Assembly (NCBI GenBank): GCA_030704615.1 | Contig: CM060731.1 | Coordinates: forward strand, 77,666,756 to 77,730,755 | Source: Takakia lepidozioides | Lineage: Eukaryota; Streptophyta; Takakiopsida; Takakiales; Takakiaceae | Direction: 5' to 3' | DNA: 64,000 bases | Shown: piece after piece, positions 44,757-57,605 of the stretch | Numbering within the stretch: position 1 is the first letter of the stretch | Layout of the letters: each line of letters starts with the position of its first letter | Position numbers and translations under genes: made by a program | The notes under the pieces: model-generated | The model's input: the letters and a program-made list of their open reading frames with translations, nothing else | The model's database searches: none | Told to the model about the DNA's origin: nothing

Positions 44757-46907
44757 CTAATCAGCACTCAATTCTGGGTTCCCTCTTCTTTTCACGTCCC
44801 TTTCTTTTGCTTCTTGAATGCAGCACATAACAACTTTGGACCAAAAACACTTGAATCAAAGGCCTATCGTACACAACCACACACACACAAACGCTTTTTC
44901 AGTTGAAAAATGAAATCGGGCACGGGATACCGATGGCAAATGCTCAGTGGCTTAAACGGTGCAGTCAGATCCCCTTCCCCCCTCTCTCCAACTAAACCCC
45001 ATGTTAGCACCCATGAAGCGTCTCCTTCTGCTCAACGTGACTGGTGAAGTCTAGAAATCCTACCTCTTTGAGAATCATCCATCGTATTCTCCCCAAAAAG
45101 CTTGCAATCACGTCTTCAACTGGCACCCCCACCACCAGAACTTCGTCAACAACTCCATTTTCCTGCTCACCTCCACCATCTCGCCCCCACATTCAGGCCT
45201 CTCCTCATCTTCATCTCCATCTCTCGAAGAAACTGTGTTCGGGACACCACCTTCACAAGGAGGAAGACGAGGAAGACTGCACACTGTAGTATCCATCGGT
45301 TCGATTACATAACCGAAGGATCTCCAGATGGACTCTTGCACCAGCGGGTAAACCGTCGCTTGGATGACTCTCGTTCACGAAGAGCCGCCGACGAATGAAC
45401 AATAATATCAATTTTCCGCGCGAGCTATACATAACGGAAGGAAACGAACATCTCCGACACCTAACGGAAGAATCGTATTGCGATCTACAGCGCCGTATAT
45501 ATCCTCCTTTCCGTACGCCACCTTTGTTTTCCGACTGCAATGTGACTGTGCCAGGGGGGCGCGCGGAGGATGTGGCTATCCATCCGACCTCATCCAAGCC
45601 CGGGCCATCATGCAGAATAAGTGCGGATGTGGATGAGATGAGGCGCCAAGATGGATGACAATAAGTAGTGAGGATGAGTAGAGAGAGAGAGAGGGAGGGG
45701 GATGGGTCGTGAGGAGCGTGGTCCTTCGAGAGCATTTGAGTGCAGGCTTTCGCGCGCTGCTCTTCATCTTCCTCCACATCCTTTCACGATCAATCCGTCT
45801 CCTTCTGCACACAGATTGTACACGGGATGCTTTGAGATGGGCGGGAGGAAGTGTGCGTTCTTACAGCTGTTGGGAGGAGGCTTAGCAAAAGCTGTGGATG
45901 ATTTAGTGTAGGAAATACTGTTTTGGTGTTTGATGGTGTGCGATATTGTGAGAGAGAGAGAGAGAGAGATAGAGAGAGGAAGAGGTTTGGTTTGGTAGCT
46001 TATGGTTGTGGAGGTGGGACGGCAGAGATGGAGGGGAGCAGATTTGGGTTCTTGATACCGACAGCTGGAGAGATTTAGTGAGGGGCAGAAGGGATTCGGC
46101 ACTAGTTTGTGTTCCGTTTCTGTAGAGGCAGACGGTGCGAGAAAGAGGGGGGAGAAATGAGGCTTGTATCTTAGGTTGTGATGGGGTGAGAGAGAGACGC
46201 ATCCAGCTGTAGATAATTAGCAGGCATTTCTTCGTCGGTATCTGGCTGGGCTTCATCATCTGGCCTTGTCGGGTATGCGCGCCGTGTCTCGGTTTGTGGA
46301 TGTGTCATGCGGAGATACAGGCAGCTGAAGCGATTTGCTTACAGTTTTTACGGCCGAGCTTCTTGTTTACAATCCAGCCTCAATCCTTCCTTCTTTTACA
46401 CTCGGATGGTGCGGGGCAAGCAGAAAGAAGCTTCATATCTTAGCCTGTGGTTGGGTGATGCAGACACACACAGAGCTAAGGAGATTTAGTGGCACTTGGT
46501 TTCTTCCTCGCAATCCAGCTTTACTCCTTCCTCGTTTTGCACCCAGATTGTGATGGACTGGAAAGAACCAATGTCATTTCTCAGGTTATGGGACTGTAGC
46601 GCAGTGCCAGACAGCTAAAGAAGTTTATCCACACTCGCCCCGATGGAGTTTCGTCTTCCCACGGTCCAGCTTTAATCCTTGCTCGTTGTGCTCAAAGATT
46701 TGTAGAATTTCTCAGAAACATTGAGATCATAGCAACGTTTTTGGAGCTGGAATGTGAGAGAGACAGACACCCCAATAGCTTGTTAGAACTAGGCTTGATT
46801 CTTAGGTTTGGATATCGAGGTAGAGGGAGAGAAGTAGACGGACAAACACTCAGAAGCAAGCATTCGGAGACAGTCGGAGACACGTACAGGGGTGACCAAT
46901 TATAATT
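44757..46907. other. Divergent intergenic region, about 2.1 kb
   Basis: It separates the minus-strand exonuclease gene from the plus-strand RING-type gene and should hold both promoters. GA/CT microsatellites occur at 45680-45703 and 45947-45978. Several open frames here are CT-rich low-complexity artefacts. Confidence 0.4.
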
Positions 46908-49900
46908 ATGACTTCCAGCAAGGCGAAACGCAAAGGAAAAGTCATGGAACGGCATGCGGGGAGATTTGCAGGCCCTGCAGTGCTACCTGCCAATGATGCC
47001 GCTCTCATCAAAGACCAGCGGAGCCAATTCGGCGGTGGTCGTGGAGTACCCGGTTTTGCATCAACAGAGAGTCTTGGTACTGTGCAGTTTATGATTGGGG
47101 AGATGTCGATAAGCATCAATACTTCATCATCGTCACCAAGTTCGACACGGGCAATTAGTGAAAGTGAGACGCCTGTTGTTGTTACTCAACCCCTGGCTGT
47201 TCCTGGCAGTCTCGTGGAAAGAGGGAAGGTCGATGCCAATCGGGAGCAGGTATGTAAACGGTCTGGGACTGTAAGCAGTGGCAACAGAAAAGTGGCTCAG
47301 ACTCGTATTCTGAGTTCGGTGGCGGGGATCATCAAGGATGGTGATTCTGCTGGGAAGTTGGAAAGCCCTGGCAGCCGGAAGTCGCATGGAATTGAAGAAC
47401 CGAAAATAACTGGGCAAGTGGGAGCACAGTATCGAGGTGAGATTCATTCAACATAATCACGCCTTGTTGTTTCTTTGCATCAGCGTCGTCGGCATTGGAA
47501 CGATGGGGCGCAGCCCTCTCTCAGACAGAAAGTAATTAGTGAGGGCATCAATGTTTGTTATGAGTTTTTCCTATCTGATGTCACTTGAATCAACGATGAA
47601 CATGCTGGGCATAAAGCAGCACAAAATTATGTGATATGCTGGGTGCAAGAGGACTTGTAAGTTAGAGGACACTGTGGCCTGAGAGATGAGAAGGAAAGTC
47701 ACTGGCCAGGTTCTGGCATGACAGGGACACCTGGGAAGGGATTGCAAGTAGTCTAAGCTGAAGTCTTGTCAAAATCTGAAAGTGGCCCTGGGAGCAAAGT
47801 CTGGGTTCAGGGTTTAATGTCAAGAGTGAGCTGTCTCAAAGCCATAATGTGGACAATCCTTTGGTACCATGGGTCTTCTATGCAGCTGTTGTTGATATGG
47901 AATTTTCTCAACCATTCTATCTGCTGATTCTATCTATCCTTTCTTAAGAACAAGTGGGGCTGAACAGTTATAGATTCTTGGTGTAGTTAGCTTCAGTAAG
48001 AAAATAAAAGCAGTGATGTATATGTCAGGCATTCAGTGCATGGTTTCAAATACTTTTTTCTGGATTATTTTTCTCTTGAGGCTCCAGGTTGTCCTTGACA
48101 CATTGTCTGTGATAGCAGTGCAGTGCATGCTGTTGAATCCTTTGTGGCCTTGAGAACTTGCACTGGTGCTTACCAATGTGTTATGGCATGGGCAGACGAG
48201 CATTCATCAAGTGGAATTTTGAACTGCCCTCTTTGCTGGAGATGTATGGAGACAGAGGCCTCCAGTCACAACACATATGAAACTGAAGTGTGCAGACATA
48301 GATTTTGTAAAGAATGCTTTTCAAACCTTATCAAAGGAATAATGTTGAGAGCACCATCTGAGTCAACAAGCATGGAAGACATGCGTTGTCCAGTTCCCAA
48401 GTAAGCTACTCTTTGCATGGCCTTTCGATTCAATCCAGATGCACTGCCGCATTTGCTGACAGTTTTGGAAGACCCAACTTAATTTTCTCTAGGGTCTGCT
48501 CATGTACTGGTTGTGCTTGGCAATGGGAAAGCGAGTCTGAAAACCCTAATCACTTAGCCGAAGGTCAAGGAAGCCTTTTGACTTTCAGTGAGGAGCTTGC
48601 ACAGGCATGGAAGGTCAGCTGGGAAGGAAGATGTTATCTATGTTAATCAACAAGGTCCTTCCTCCTTATTGAGAATTGAGACGGTATCATACACTTTTTT
48701 GAGTGCAGGTGTGGGGAACACTTTTCCCGCATGGATATCCAGCAATCTGTTGGTGAACCTGGCCTCCTCCACTACGAGACCTGGCTACTTGCCTCCTTTT
48801 CTCGTGTTTTTGAGGCATCCTGGAAGAAAGTTTGTCCACGATGCAGTACCCAGGACTATCAGGCCTCTCTCGTCCGTGCATCAGACTTGAAGTATCTTGG
48901 CCTAGCTGAAGGTATTGGATTTCTGTTTGCAGATGGTATAATTGCTAATATGGCATGAGATGCTGGGTACTCGTGCTTTTCCCTAACAGTCGATTGGATT
49001 TGACTTCTCACATATTCCATGTGACTTTTTGGAGGACACAAACCCTTGATATTGTTTGTCATTCATGGGGTTACTTTGGAATGAGTAGGACTAGGATTGA
49101 TTGCCTGTTTTCTCCAATCTGGGCCTAGAGGCACTTTTGCTTGTTCCACAACTACCTTTATGTTGTCTATCAATCTTTTTTCGTGTTGCAACCAATATTT
49201 CTGTACAGGCTGAACAATCTCATCCACTGGTGTTGCAGTTTACAGAGCAATGGAAGCTCGGGGCCTCCCTGTCAGTGGACGATCAAAGGAACAGGGGTTG
49301 CATGATTTGGAAATGGTGACAGGATCGCTGGTTACAACCCCCTGGCGCCTGATGTGTCTTACATGTGATTGTGTCCAGTGTGACACCTGTGGACTCCAGG
49401 TGCAACGTCAAAGCCATGCGTCTGCAAGATTCTCTTCTGCACATGTAACACTCGACGATTTTGGAATTGTTTTGCAAGGGAAGGAGATTAGAACCATAGA
49501 GGCTGGTACTGCTGTGGTGAGTGTGAAGCCAGAGGAGGAAGAGACGCATCAGTCAGAGTGCAAGGGCCCCGAGACTTTCTCAAAAGCTGAGACATCTCAC
49601 AAACAATGTGAGTCTTGGAGAAAGCAATGCTTTTCTGTGTTTTGTGCTGCGATGGAGATTGAAATGGCCCACAGGGGTGTTGTGCAGTTGCCTGTGTGGT
49701 CACCATCTACTGGTGTCAATGGAAGCACATCTGGGGAAGATCCCGGGTTGTGGCACTCTGGCAGTGCCAAGGTCCACCCTAAGCAAGCAGCAGTTTGGCC
49801 AGAGGATGCCGGGAAGCTGGATGTGCATCCACAGTCAAGAGGTGCTATGGTTAGATCTGCTTATAATCCCTGCCCCACATCTCCATCACGATCGTCTTAC

Positions 49901-51466
49901 AGTGCCCCCTTGGTCCAGCACTCTTTGTTATTACCACCACAGCTGTCCAGTGTGTCCCACCAAGGTGTTACCACAGCTCTTACACTGGGTCATGAGTCTC
50001 AGGCTGTGATGCTGATGCCAAAATTGTTGGTGAGTTGCACCAATCAGGCTACAGGACCAAGTGCCTCCCCAAGCCCAGGTAAGGACATGCTGAGATTATT
50101 GCTCCCTTCTGTCAAGCCTGTGGACCATATGGAGACCATACCTTCTCCACATCAGCTTGGTGCAAGAGACCACAACATTGTTGTGTTGGGGCCACCACCT
50201 CTGACACTTGGATCTGGGGTGGACTCAAGAATGCTGACACAGGAATCCCTGGCCTTGGGACCTGGGACTCTGCGTGTGTGGGATACACTGATGGATATTC
50301 CACCATCAATCCCTCTAAACCCACATCCTCTGCATGGTACGACATATGCAAGTATGGGAGTTGTAGGACCAAACTCAAAAGAATACTGGAGCCATAAAGC
50401 TGAAAGCTGGAATAAAGCAAGCGAGTACTGGAGTAGAGAAGCAGACAGGTTCGCCGCAGCCTCCAACTGGTGGGATTTAGAATGCAAGGCTTGGGCTGGC
50501 AAATCAGAGGACATGGCACGTCTAGCAAGTTTCCGAGCGCAGTTGGAAGCACATTTTGCTCATTCGGCAGAGCGGGCTATGACCTTGAACAAGCTTTGGG
50601 CGTCACAAATTCAAGAATGGTCTCTATCGGCTGGAAGTTTGGCTGGATGTGGTGTCCACAGGACCCATCATTCAGAGCTTTTGACTAATATGGAACCCGG
50701 CAGCAACATTCCTGCTGCAAGCCCATCAGCTCTTCAGGTCTTGAATCTGAGAAGTAGCTCTGATGGTGATGAATATTCTGATTCAATGGGTGCAGAGACA
50801 GAATGGAGAATGCCAGTGGAAGGCGAGAATGATTTGTGGTCGACCTCATCTGTTGCTTCTTTCACACACACCTCCTCTGCTTCTCCCCCAGATACCAGGG
50901 TTTCATCTCCATCTAGTTTGGACTGCCCTGGCTTGCATCCAGTGCTATGCGATCAATCAAAGGCTGTGTCCAGGGAAAAGCTCTGTGATGAACAGATGGT
51001 CAATGCTTTTTGGGATTTGACTAACATTTTAGAGGTGAATGCAGCACTCAGTGTCAGTCTACCGGCTCCTGCTGTCTCTTTTCTCTGGGGTTTCAAGCCT
51101 CTCCGTGAGGTGCTAAGCTGGCTTCTTCAGAATGATTGTCTGTCAGACATCATGGCACGCCAATCCCTGTACTCCGAGCTCTTCTTTCTCTTGTGTGCAA
51201 TAAGTGCTCACAACGACATCCTACCTATTCTTTGTATGCCAATCTCCAGCCCTAGTGTGGGGAAGTCTGGCAACTCCAGAAGGAAGGGTTCTCTTTTTGA
51301 AGCCTTCAAAAATCTCCACCTGCAAGCAGAGAACATGCTCTCTGGGGCTCTGACCACAGTGGAGGATGACCATGAGGCAACGCAGAAGAATGTGAACCTG
51401 ATAGGTGATATGGAAGATGCTTTTGATGTTTTGCAAGCCCGGTTGGAGTCTGCATGCGTAGGATAA
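46908..51466 (+). CDS. Large RING-type zinc-cluster protein, possible E3 ubiquitin ligase
   Basis: Five exons with consistent phases: 46908-47436, 48124-48400, 48493-48613, 48704-48911 and 49239-51466, giving 1120 residues. The amino 176 residues are basic and serine-rich. Exon 2 has a RING1-like cluster, CPLC...CRHRFCKECF...RCPVP, completed across the next junction by VCSCTGC. Exon 4 has CRCGEHF and KVCPRC, and exon 5 starts with CLTCDCVQCDTCG, so several zinc clusters follow as in RBR proteins, but the IBR and RING2 spacing is not canonical. A tryptophan-rich helical repeat (YWSHKAESWNKASEYWSREA and onward) lies near 50370-50620. A helical block near 51070-51235 (WLLQNDCLSDIMARQSLYSE) recalls the segment before the UBC domain of BIRC6. 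No UBC domain was found downstream. Ubiquitin-ligase function is inference. Confidence 0.7.
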
Positions 51467-53082
51467 GACACGGCCTGGACGTTTGACCTTAGCGCTTTTC
51501 TAACTGAAGGTATGTTAATATCTATTTTTCTCTTGCCTCTTTACAACTCTTTGACCCCCGTCACTCTTCATTACAAAGTTATCTTGCTGTCTTTCCTCTC
51601 AAAAACATTTTCTTCTACTGTCTGTCTCAGGGAGGCTGGCTGAGTCCATGATGGCACTTGACCTGTTACGATGTATCCCTCTCACTGTTCTAATTGTACC
51701 AGGGTTACATCTAACAATTGCCTGGAACAAACTTTGAATGCAGATTGTTCCAAAAACCTACCACTGTTGAAGCTCCTGACCGTGGTAGCTGATATGGGCC
51801 TTGATGGGCACATGGGGAGAGTTCTTGGGTTGCGACACTCAATTGCTGACCTTATCCAAGATTGATGTCCAATTATGAAATGTAGTTACACCAATGGAGC
51901 AAAACACCTGCTAAGAGTTTAGTAAGGAAACTTGGACACGAGAGTGCTGCTTCACTTCCTGACCAGCCATCATGGAGCTCCTGCATTTCTTGCAGAAGAG
52001 GTCTGAGCACAAGGAGGGGGAGTTTTGAGTGATCCAGGTGATTTGTCCAGATATGGACCGAAAGATGTGGAATACATTCTGCAGGCTTTGAAGCCAAGTT
52101 CACTGTAGAACAGGATCAGATTTTGAGCAGTATGTCCTGGATGAGGTTTAAGCAAATTTGAAGATAGTCTGTCTCATTTCATGACACTTTCGAGTTAGCA
52201 TTTGCTACTTCGCTATAGTGGCTAGTGGGTGATTCAAACACCTCAGTTTTGTGGTTAAAAGTATCCCTTAATGTGTTAGAGTTGAACGAACGTGTGTATA
52301 CATTTTTACTGTATATTGAGAAGGCATGGATTTTACCCATGCATCCAACCAGAGCATTCTCTATGGGGGCGATCCAAGTATTCTGCCTTGTAATCTGTCT
52401 CTGTGATCTCCTTCAGCCTTCACGAATGTGTGTTCATACGAGAAGGGCTCTGGAGAAGTGACTCTCTTCTGGTCAGTCTTAATACCATCAAGAGCACACA
52501 ACTGACTTGGAACACAGGAAACTTTCGAACTTGTATCTGTCTGCATTTTTCAGCCCTGAATCCTTAACCCTATCACATGTGAAGGTGAGATTGCATGCAA
52601 GCTGAGCTTTCGGTAAGAGGTGAAATTTCTGTCCAAAGTGTTTTCCTGGGTTTGAGAATCCTGGGAGTCCAAGGGCAGAGAAAACACTTGACATGATCTG
52701 CCTTAGAAATATGGCTGTTTAAGGCATATTCAGCCAATGCCCTGCTTAAAAGCTGATATATGACATTCCATCATATTACTGCGGCAAAAACGGAAAATCC
52801 GTGGAATGGGGTTTTTCAGAGAGGGAGGTACTCCAAATTGACCAAGGAAATCTTCAGCCAGGTTTTTAAGACTATAATTGCATAAAACAAGCAGAGAAAT
52901 TGTTCCAATCTTAAAGGCGACCGGCAGGTTTCCAATTTACCAGGTAGACCAAATGTGGGCCACAAACTGGATTTTTGAGATTGCAAATGCAGAGAAAGCG
53001 ATTTCAACACTTATTGGAAGATACATATCTTACAGCAAACCAATGCAGCCATTGATGCTTTCTTGTAGGGATTATTGACAAC
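51467..53082. other. Convergent 3' flank, about 1.6 kb
   Basis: The RING-type gene and the menB-like gene converge here. I searched by eye for a UBC domain that could complete the upstream gene and saw none. Short frames such as 51671-51865 have no recognisable domain. Confidence 0.4.
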
Positions 53083-56000
53083 TCAAGGGAGTCTGGGGAA
53101 TTTTGAGAAATCAGGGGGGCGGCCCTCTAAGAAAGCTGTTTTCCCCTCAATTGCCTCCTCTGAGTTGTAGAAGAGTAATGTTGCATTTCCAGCAAGCTCC
53201 TGCAAAACAGCACATACTATGAGTGGAAAAAAGGAGAGTGATACTTGATAGACCCTGGGGAGGCACATGACATGGACATTAGTTTCTTCTGTAACTGACA
53301 TAAGGGCTTGACATATTCCAAGCCCTCTTTGAAACTGCTTGAGGGTATCATATGTAAGGGATGGTAACCCTTTGAGAGCCCATCTTCCTTTCACCCATGG
53401 TGTTAGCCTCTGGCCCCAATTGTCAAATGCTATTCCCACCTGCCAACAGTCAGGTGAACGGGTTTGTTGGTGATGATTTGAGGGCTGCCATTGACATTGT
53501 AGTGGACAGCATAAAGATGTACTCACTGTGCACCTGTGGAAAATGGCTGTGAGGGCAGGGCAAAAGAGGCAGGCACACTTGCCTGAAGGCCGGCATGGCC
53601 ATCTTCGACAGCATTGAGGGATGACTTGAGAAGCCGAATGGCCATAGGGCTGTTGCGAAGCATCTCACGACACCAGACTACTGTTTCCTCCTCCAGCTTG
53701 TCAAGCTGCATTTACCCCAACCCTTGGTCACTTCAAGTCATCTCTTTGTCTCCTAAAAGCTCATGGCTTTACCTGGCCTTAACGATGAACTGCACGCCTT
53801 AAGCACCTCACCAACCAGAAAGATGTTCCACACAGATACAGCAAACGGATGTTGAAAGGGAAGGCCAGTAGGCTAAAACATTATGGTTTGTTGGTTGCAT
53901 CACAACTACCACAGAGGTCAATGTGGTTAGGTGGCCCAGCGCAGATAAGTGAGACAGTGGATTGGCCCTAGGAAGAACTTGATAAGAAATGAAGGGTTTC
54001 ATTTTCTGGCAGGATTGAGACTTCACAACTTCAATTGCTTCCTGACAACCAGGCCAATCAGTTGGGAAACTAGCAAACTTTCTTCTGACCCTTAGGATTG
54101 GCTCCAAACAAGACGAAAATGTGAGGTCCTTACTGAAACTACGGTGTTGATGAGACCCATGTTGAGAGCTTCCTGGGCAGAATAAAAGCGAGCTAAGAAC
54201 CACATTTCACGAGCCTTTTTCTGGCCAATCTGTCACCACCAAAATCCAATGCAAACCAGTCAGAAGCCCCATTCAATCCATCTTTTACAGCTGTTACACC
54301 TTCAGTTCAAGAGTTTATCTACAAGGATGAAGTCACATGCCTCAAAAAAGATATGTGAACGGAATAAGCCTCATAAAAGACTTCTATCATCTGAATATGT
54401 ACTGTATGAATGTATCTGCAATTGAGGATCACAAACTGTAGAGCTAAAAGATGCAGCCTTTCCATTACTTCCAAGGCAAGATGAATGGTGCCATTATAAA
54501 CCCTTCTTTTGTACACACCTATCCAGACTCTACAAAAGAACAAACCATACACTTCCAAACATTACAGTTTGTTTTGCAAAGGTTGAGCATTTATCAATCC
54601 TCCCATGAGAAAGTGGGTCATACCAAACGGGCCATCATGCTGCAACCATAGCCAGCATCAAAGCTTCCGACCTGCCTCCACAATGGCCACATGACCAGAA
54701 CATGATTAGCCTGTGAATGTATTCTTTTAGGATGACAAAGTTGGTGTGCAAAGACGAAAAACTCTACCAAGAACTTCTGTTCATAACAAAGGGCTGGTAC
54801 AAAGTTCACATCAATGATGCAACTTCAGGAAGCTGGTCATGGTCAGTTTACCTTGGGTCCAGTTTGACCAAACACAGCATTGTCCGCAGCAATAGTAAGG
54901 TCACAAACCATGTGAAGTACATGCCCACCACCCACCGCATACCCTGCTACCTGCATTCTGAAAGCTTCCACTATTGCCAGGTGTCCTTGTACAAACTTCA
55001 CTAATCAATTGCAGATCACTTCGTAGCAAATAGTACGTAGGCGAATGTTATGAGTGCAAGTATTCAGTGTAGTCAGTCCCCCAAGAGGACCTTTATATCT
55101 TGAAATAAAGTATGTACATCCTCTCTACCTTCTTGATCTTCAATCATCCATACTCAGAAACGTTGCTCCTTTGATCTAAGATTCTGACACCAAACCATAG
55201 GCAATGATAGGATGACCTAAATTTGACATAGGCAGAATATTTTTTGAAAGAGAGCTTCCAAGCCACTAGAGAACTCACAGGAGTGAGTTGGGATAGTGCC
55301 CTAGCAAAGTCCAAGACAGGAATTTCCCCTCTTGGCGAGTAGGCCCTCTAAAGAAAGACAGGCAGTACAATGATGAGTTCTACAACAAATTGCCAGCTAA
55401 GCTCACCATTGCAATGACTGGCTTCGGCAATCTCCGTATTTGTATCTGCAGCAAACAAACATTTGTTCAACCCACAACTACACCCTTCAGAAGAATGCAT
55501 CACAAGTGTCTGCAAAAGTCTCTATTGACACCCAAATGAGCATAACTAATTCTTCTTTTAGTGGTTTGGATATCGAAAGGCCAAAACCACCCATGCATTC
55601 TCTTTCTTTGAACTGAAAGGTCCTGTACAGTTATTAACTAAGAACCTTCTCCCCCCATAACTCTGCATCCCTCTATCCACAGAAGTTTGTACATGTATCG
55701 GAGCAATAAACCCTGTTTTTGGATGGGCAGAGAGTTTCCAAGTCAAGGCTTTCTGGGATAAATAAAGAAATAGGAGGGAAAAGAAGCAAAACCTGCACAT
55801 CCAAAATATTGAGGCGCCCAACATTGTCAGAGCCTATATAACCATGCTTCCCCCGAACACTCTGATCCCCTCCACTACAAAATGCCTCCGTCCCCTGCAG
55901 CTCCTGTGTTAGAAATGCTGGCATGCATCGGAACTGCACCTGTATCTCTTAGAATTATAAATCTGTAATCTTTGATATATCACGCTGTCCTATAAGACCT

Positions 56001-57089
56001 GCTATTCATGCACATGACACACGGTCCATGGGGCTGATCGAGATTAAAAATTGGCATAGCTCCACAGCCCAGTTGACCATGCACAAGAACAATGAGCTCA
56101 ACCGCTTCACCTCATTTGGAACTAGCATAGAGATAGGTAGACAGACAGGATGTCAAGCACCACTGGTACACAGGGGGATGGAGTACCTTGCCTGTGAAGA
56201 TGACAACACCCACTTCTGGGTCGTCCCGGGCATATTCAAAAGCCTGCTTCAGCTCCATCACCGTCTGAGGTCTGAATGCATTTCGTCTCTCAGGCCTGTT
56301 AATTGTTATCTGCCAACAAGGGAAATGGACAGTCTTCAGAAACATGGTTGCATCAGGCTACACTCAATCAAAACTCCCAAAGGCAATCTCAGGGCAACTC
56401 ATCTTGTGAGTCTTTGTAGTTCACTCATGCAATGCAGTATGTGAAACTCGATCAGTTGACTACAATCAGTGCATTGGCTATACATAACAAGCAATTTCCC
56501 TGTAAGCCCCGAGTTGAGATGCCAAGCTACGGAGTGGCGCCCTCTCTACTAAAATTCTAGCGTGGAACTAAAACTTGATAGAGGAGTGCATGAAGAACCT
56601 GAAATATGATAATAACCAGTGAAGAATGTCAAAGAAGCTGATTCAAACGTGTAACAGAAAGAAAAAAGGAAGCACTTATCCACGGAAAGCTCAAATAGCT
56701 TACTGAAAAAAGAAAAGCAGTAGATAAGACAATAGGACCCTCAACAAGCAGCCCGAAAACTGCAAAATGTGCAAAAGATAGTGCCAACTGGGGGGCGAGG
56801 GGAGGACCGAAGGCACGCTTACCTTGGCGATGCCTTCCCCAACAGACTTCTCGTACAAAATGTCCTCGAATTCTGGAGACAACACCTGCCTCCACACGGG
56901 AAGCTCCCGGGAGACCTGCCCATGCACTCGTTCGTACTTGCTGCTCCTGCCATGAGCTTCGGAGCTACCACTTCCTGTTGAGCATGGGGAGCCGGCGACG
57001 AATGCTTCCTGTGCCCTGTGCTTGCAAGGTGCGAGGTGGGCGGTGAGAACCGCCACCCTCTGCAGCGCTGCTGTTCGCCGAGCCTCCAT
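53083..57089 (-). CDS. menB: 1,4-dihydroxy-2-naphthoyl-CoA synthase (MenB), peroxisomal
   Basis: Nine exons, all phase 0: 57089-56823, 56309-56187, 55894-55793, 55445-55407, 54950-54852, 54671-54624, 54229-54134, 53705-53583 and 53199-53083. They give 337 residues, the length I recall for the Arabidopsis enzyme. It closes the second ring of the naphthoquinone in phylloquinone synthesis, from o-succinylbenzoyl-CoA. Residues 10-18 (RVAVLTAHL) fit the PTS2 peroxisome signal R-V-x5-H-L, as in the Arabidopsis protein. Crotonase landmarks are [58 protein letters not shown] and the end [10 protein letters not shown]. Intron 8 has a GC donor (CAG/GCAAGT). The divergent neighbour is a TXNDC9-like gene. 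Confidence 0.93.
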
Positions 57090-57605
57090 AGCCACCCCCC
57101 TTCGTCTCTCTCTCTCTCTCTCTCTCTCTCTTCCCACCTCGCCCACATTTGTATGAAGGAGGCCTGGATGAATAAAAGAGAACATCCAAAAGCTTTTTCT
57201 CATTCTAGGGTTGGAATTCCTAACTGTTTTCGGTGGACATCTAACTCCCATTTGTGGATTTTTTGTTTGATGCAATCTGCAGGGATCCTCACACTGATGG
57301 GTTATTGTGAAGTCTTCTTCTACGGATTTTGAAATCTGTTTTATGTCTAGTCACATTTTTGGTGTCTTTGAAATCTTGGAACTGATGAGGAGAGATCTGC
57401 AGAAGAAGAAGGAGCGCTGTGAATGAGGCCAGCAATTTGATCTGACATTCCCAGTCAAGAGCTCTACTTGCACGAGCAGTATGCTTTGATTGCTCTTCTC
57501 AGTGGACATCACACTCCACACTTTCCTTTCAAATTCACACGGCATAAAAGCTGAGGCATCTGCCCATCGTCTCATCTCAGTTTCTGTCCAAGCTCAGTTT
57601 TCGCC
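57090..57605. promoter_or_regulatory. Bidirectional promoter region between menB and the TXNDC9-like gene
   Basis: The two start codons face away from each other with 516 bases between them, so both promoters and 5' leaders lie here. A CT tract (about 57106-57131; GA on the menB sense strand) sits 20-40 bases upstream of the menB ATG. GA/CT tracts are common in plant 5' leaders. No TATA box stands out on either side. Confidence 0.55.

Noticed and set aside
45253-46259. Several minus-strand frames of 110-170 codons
   Set aside because: They read CT/GA-rich leader DNA as serine/leucine/proline strings and overlap one another in different frames.
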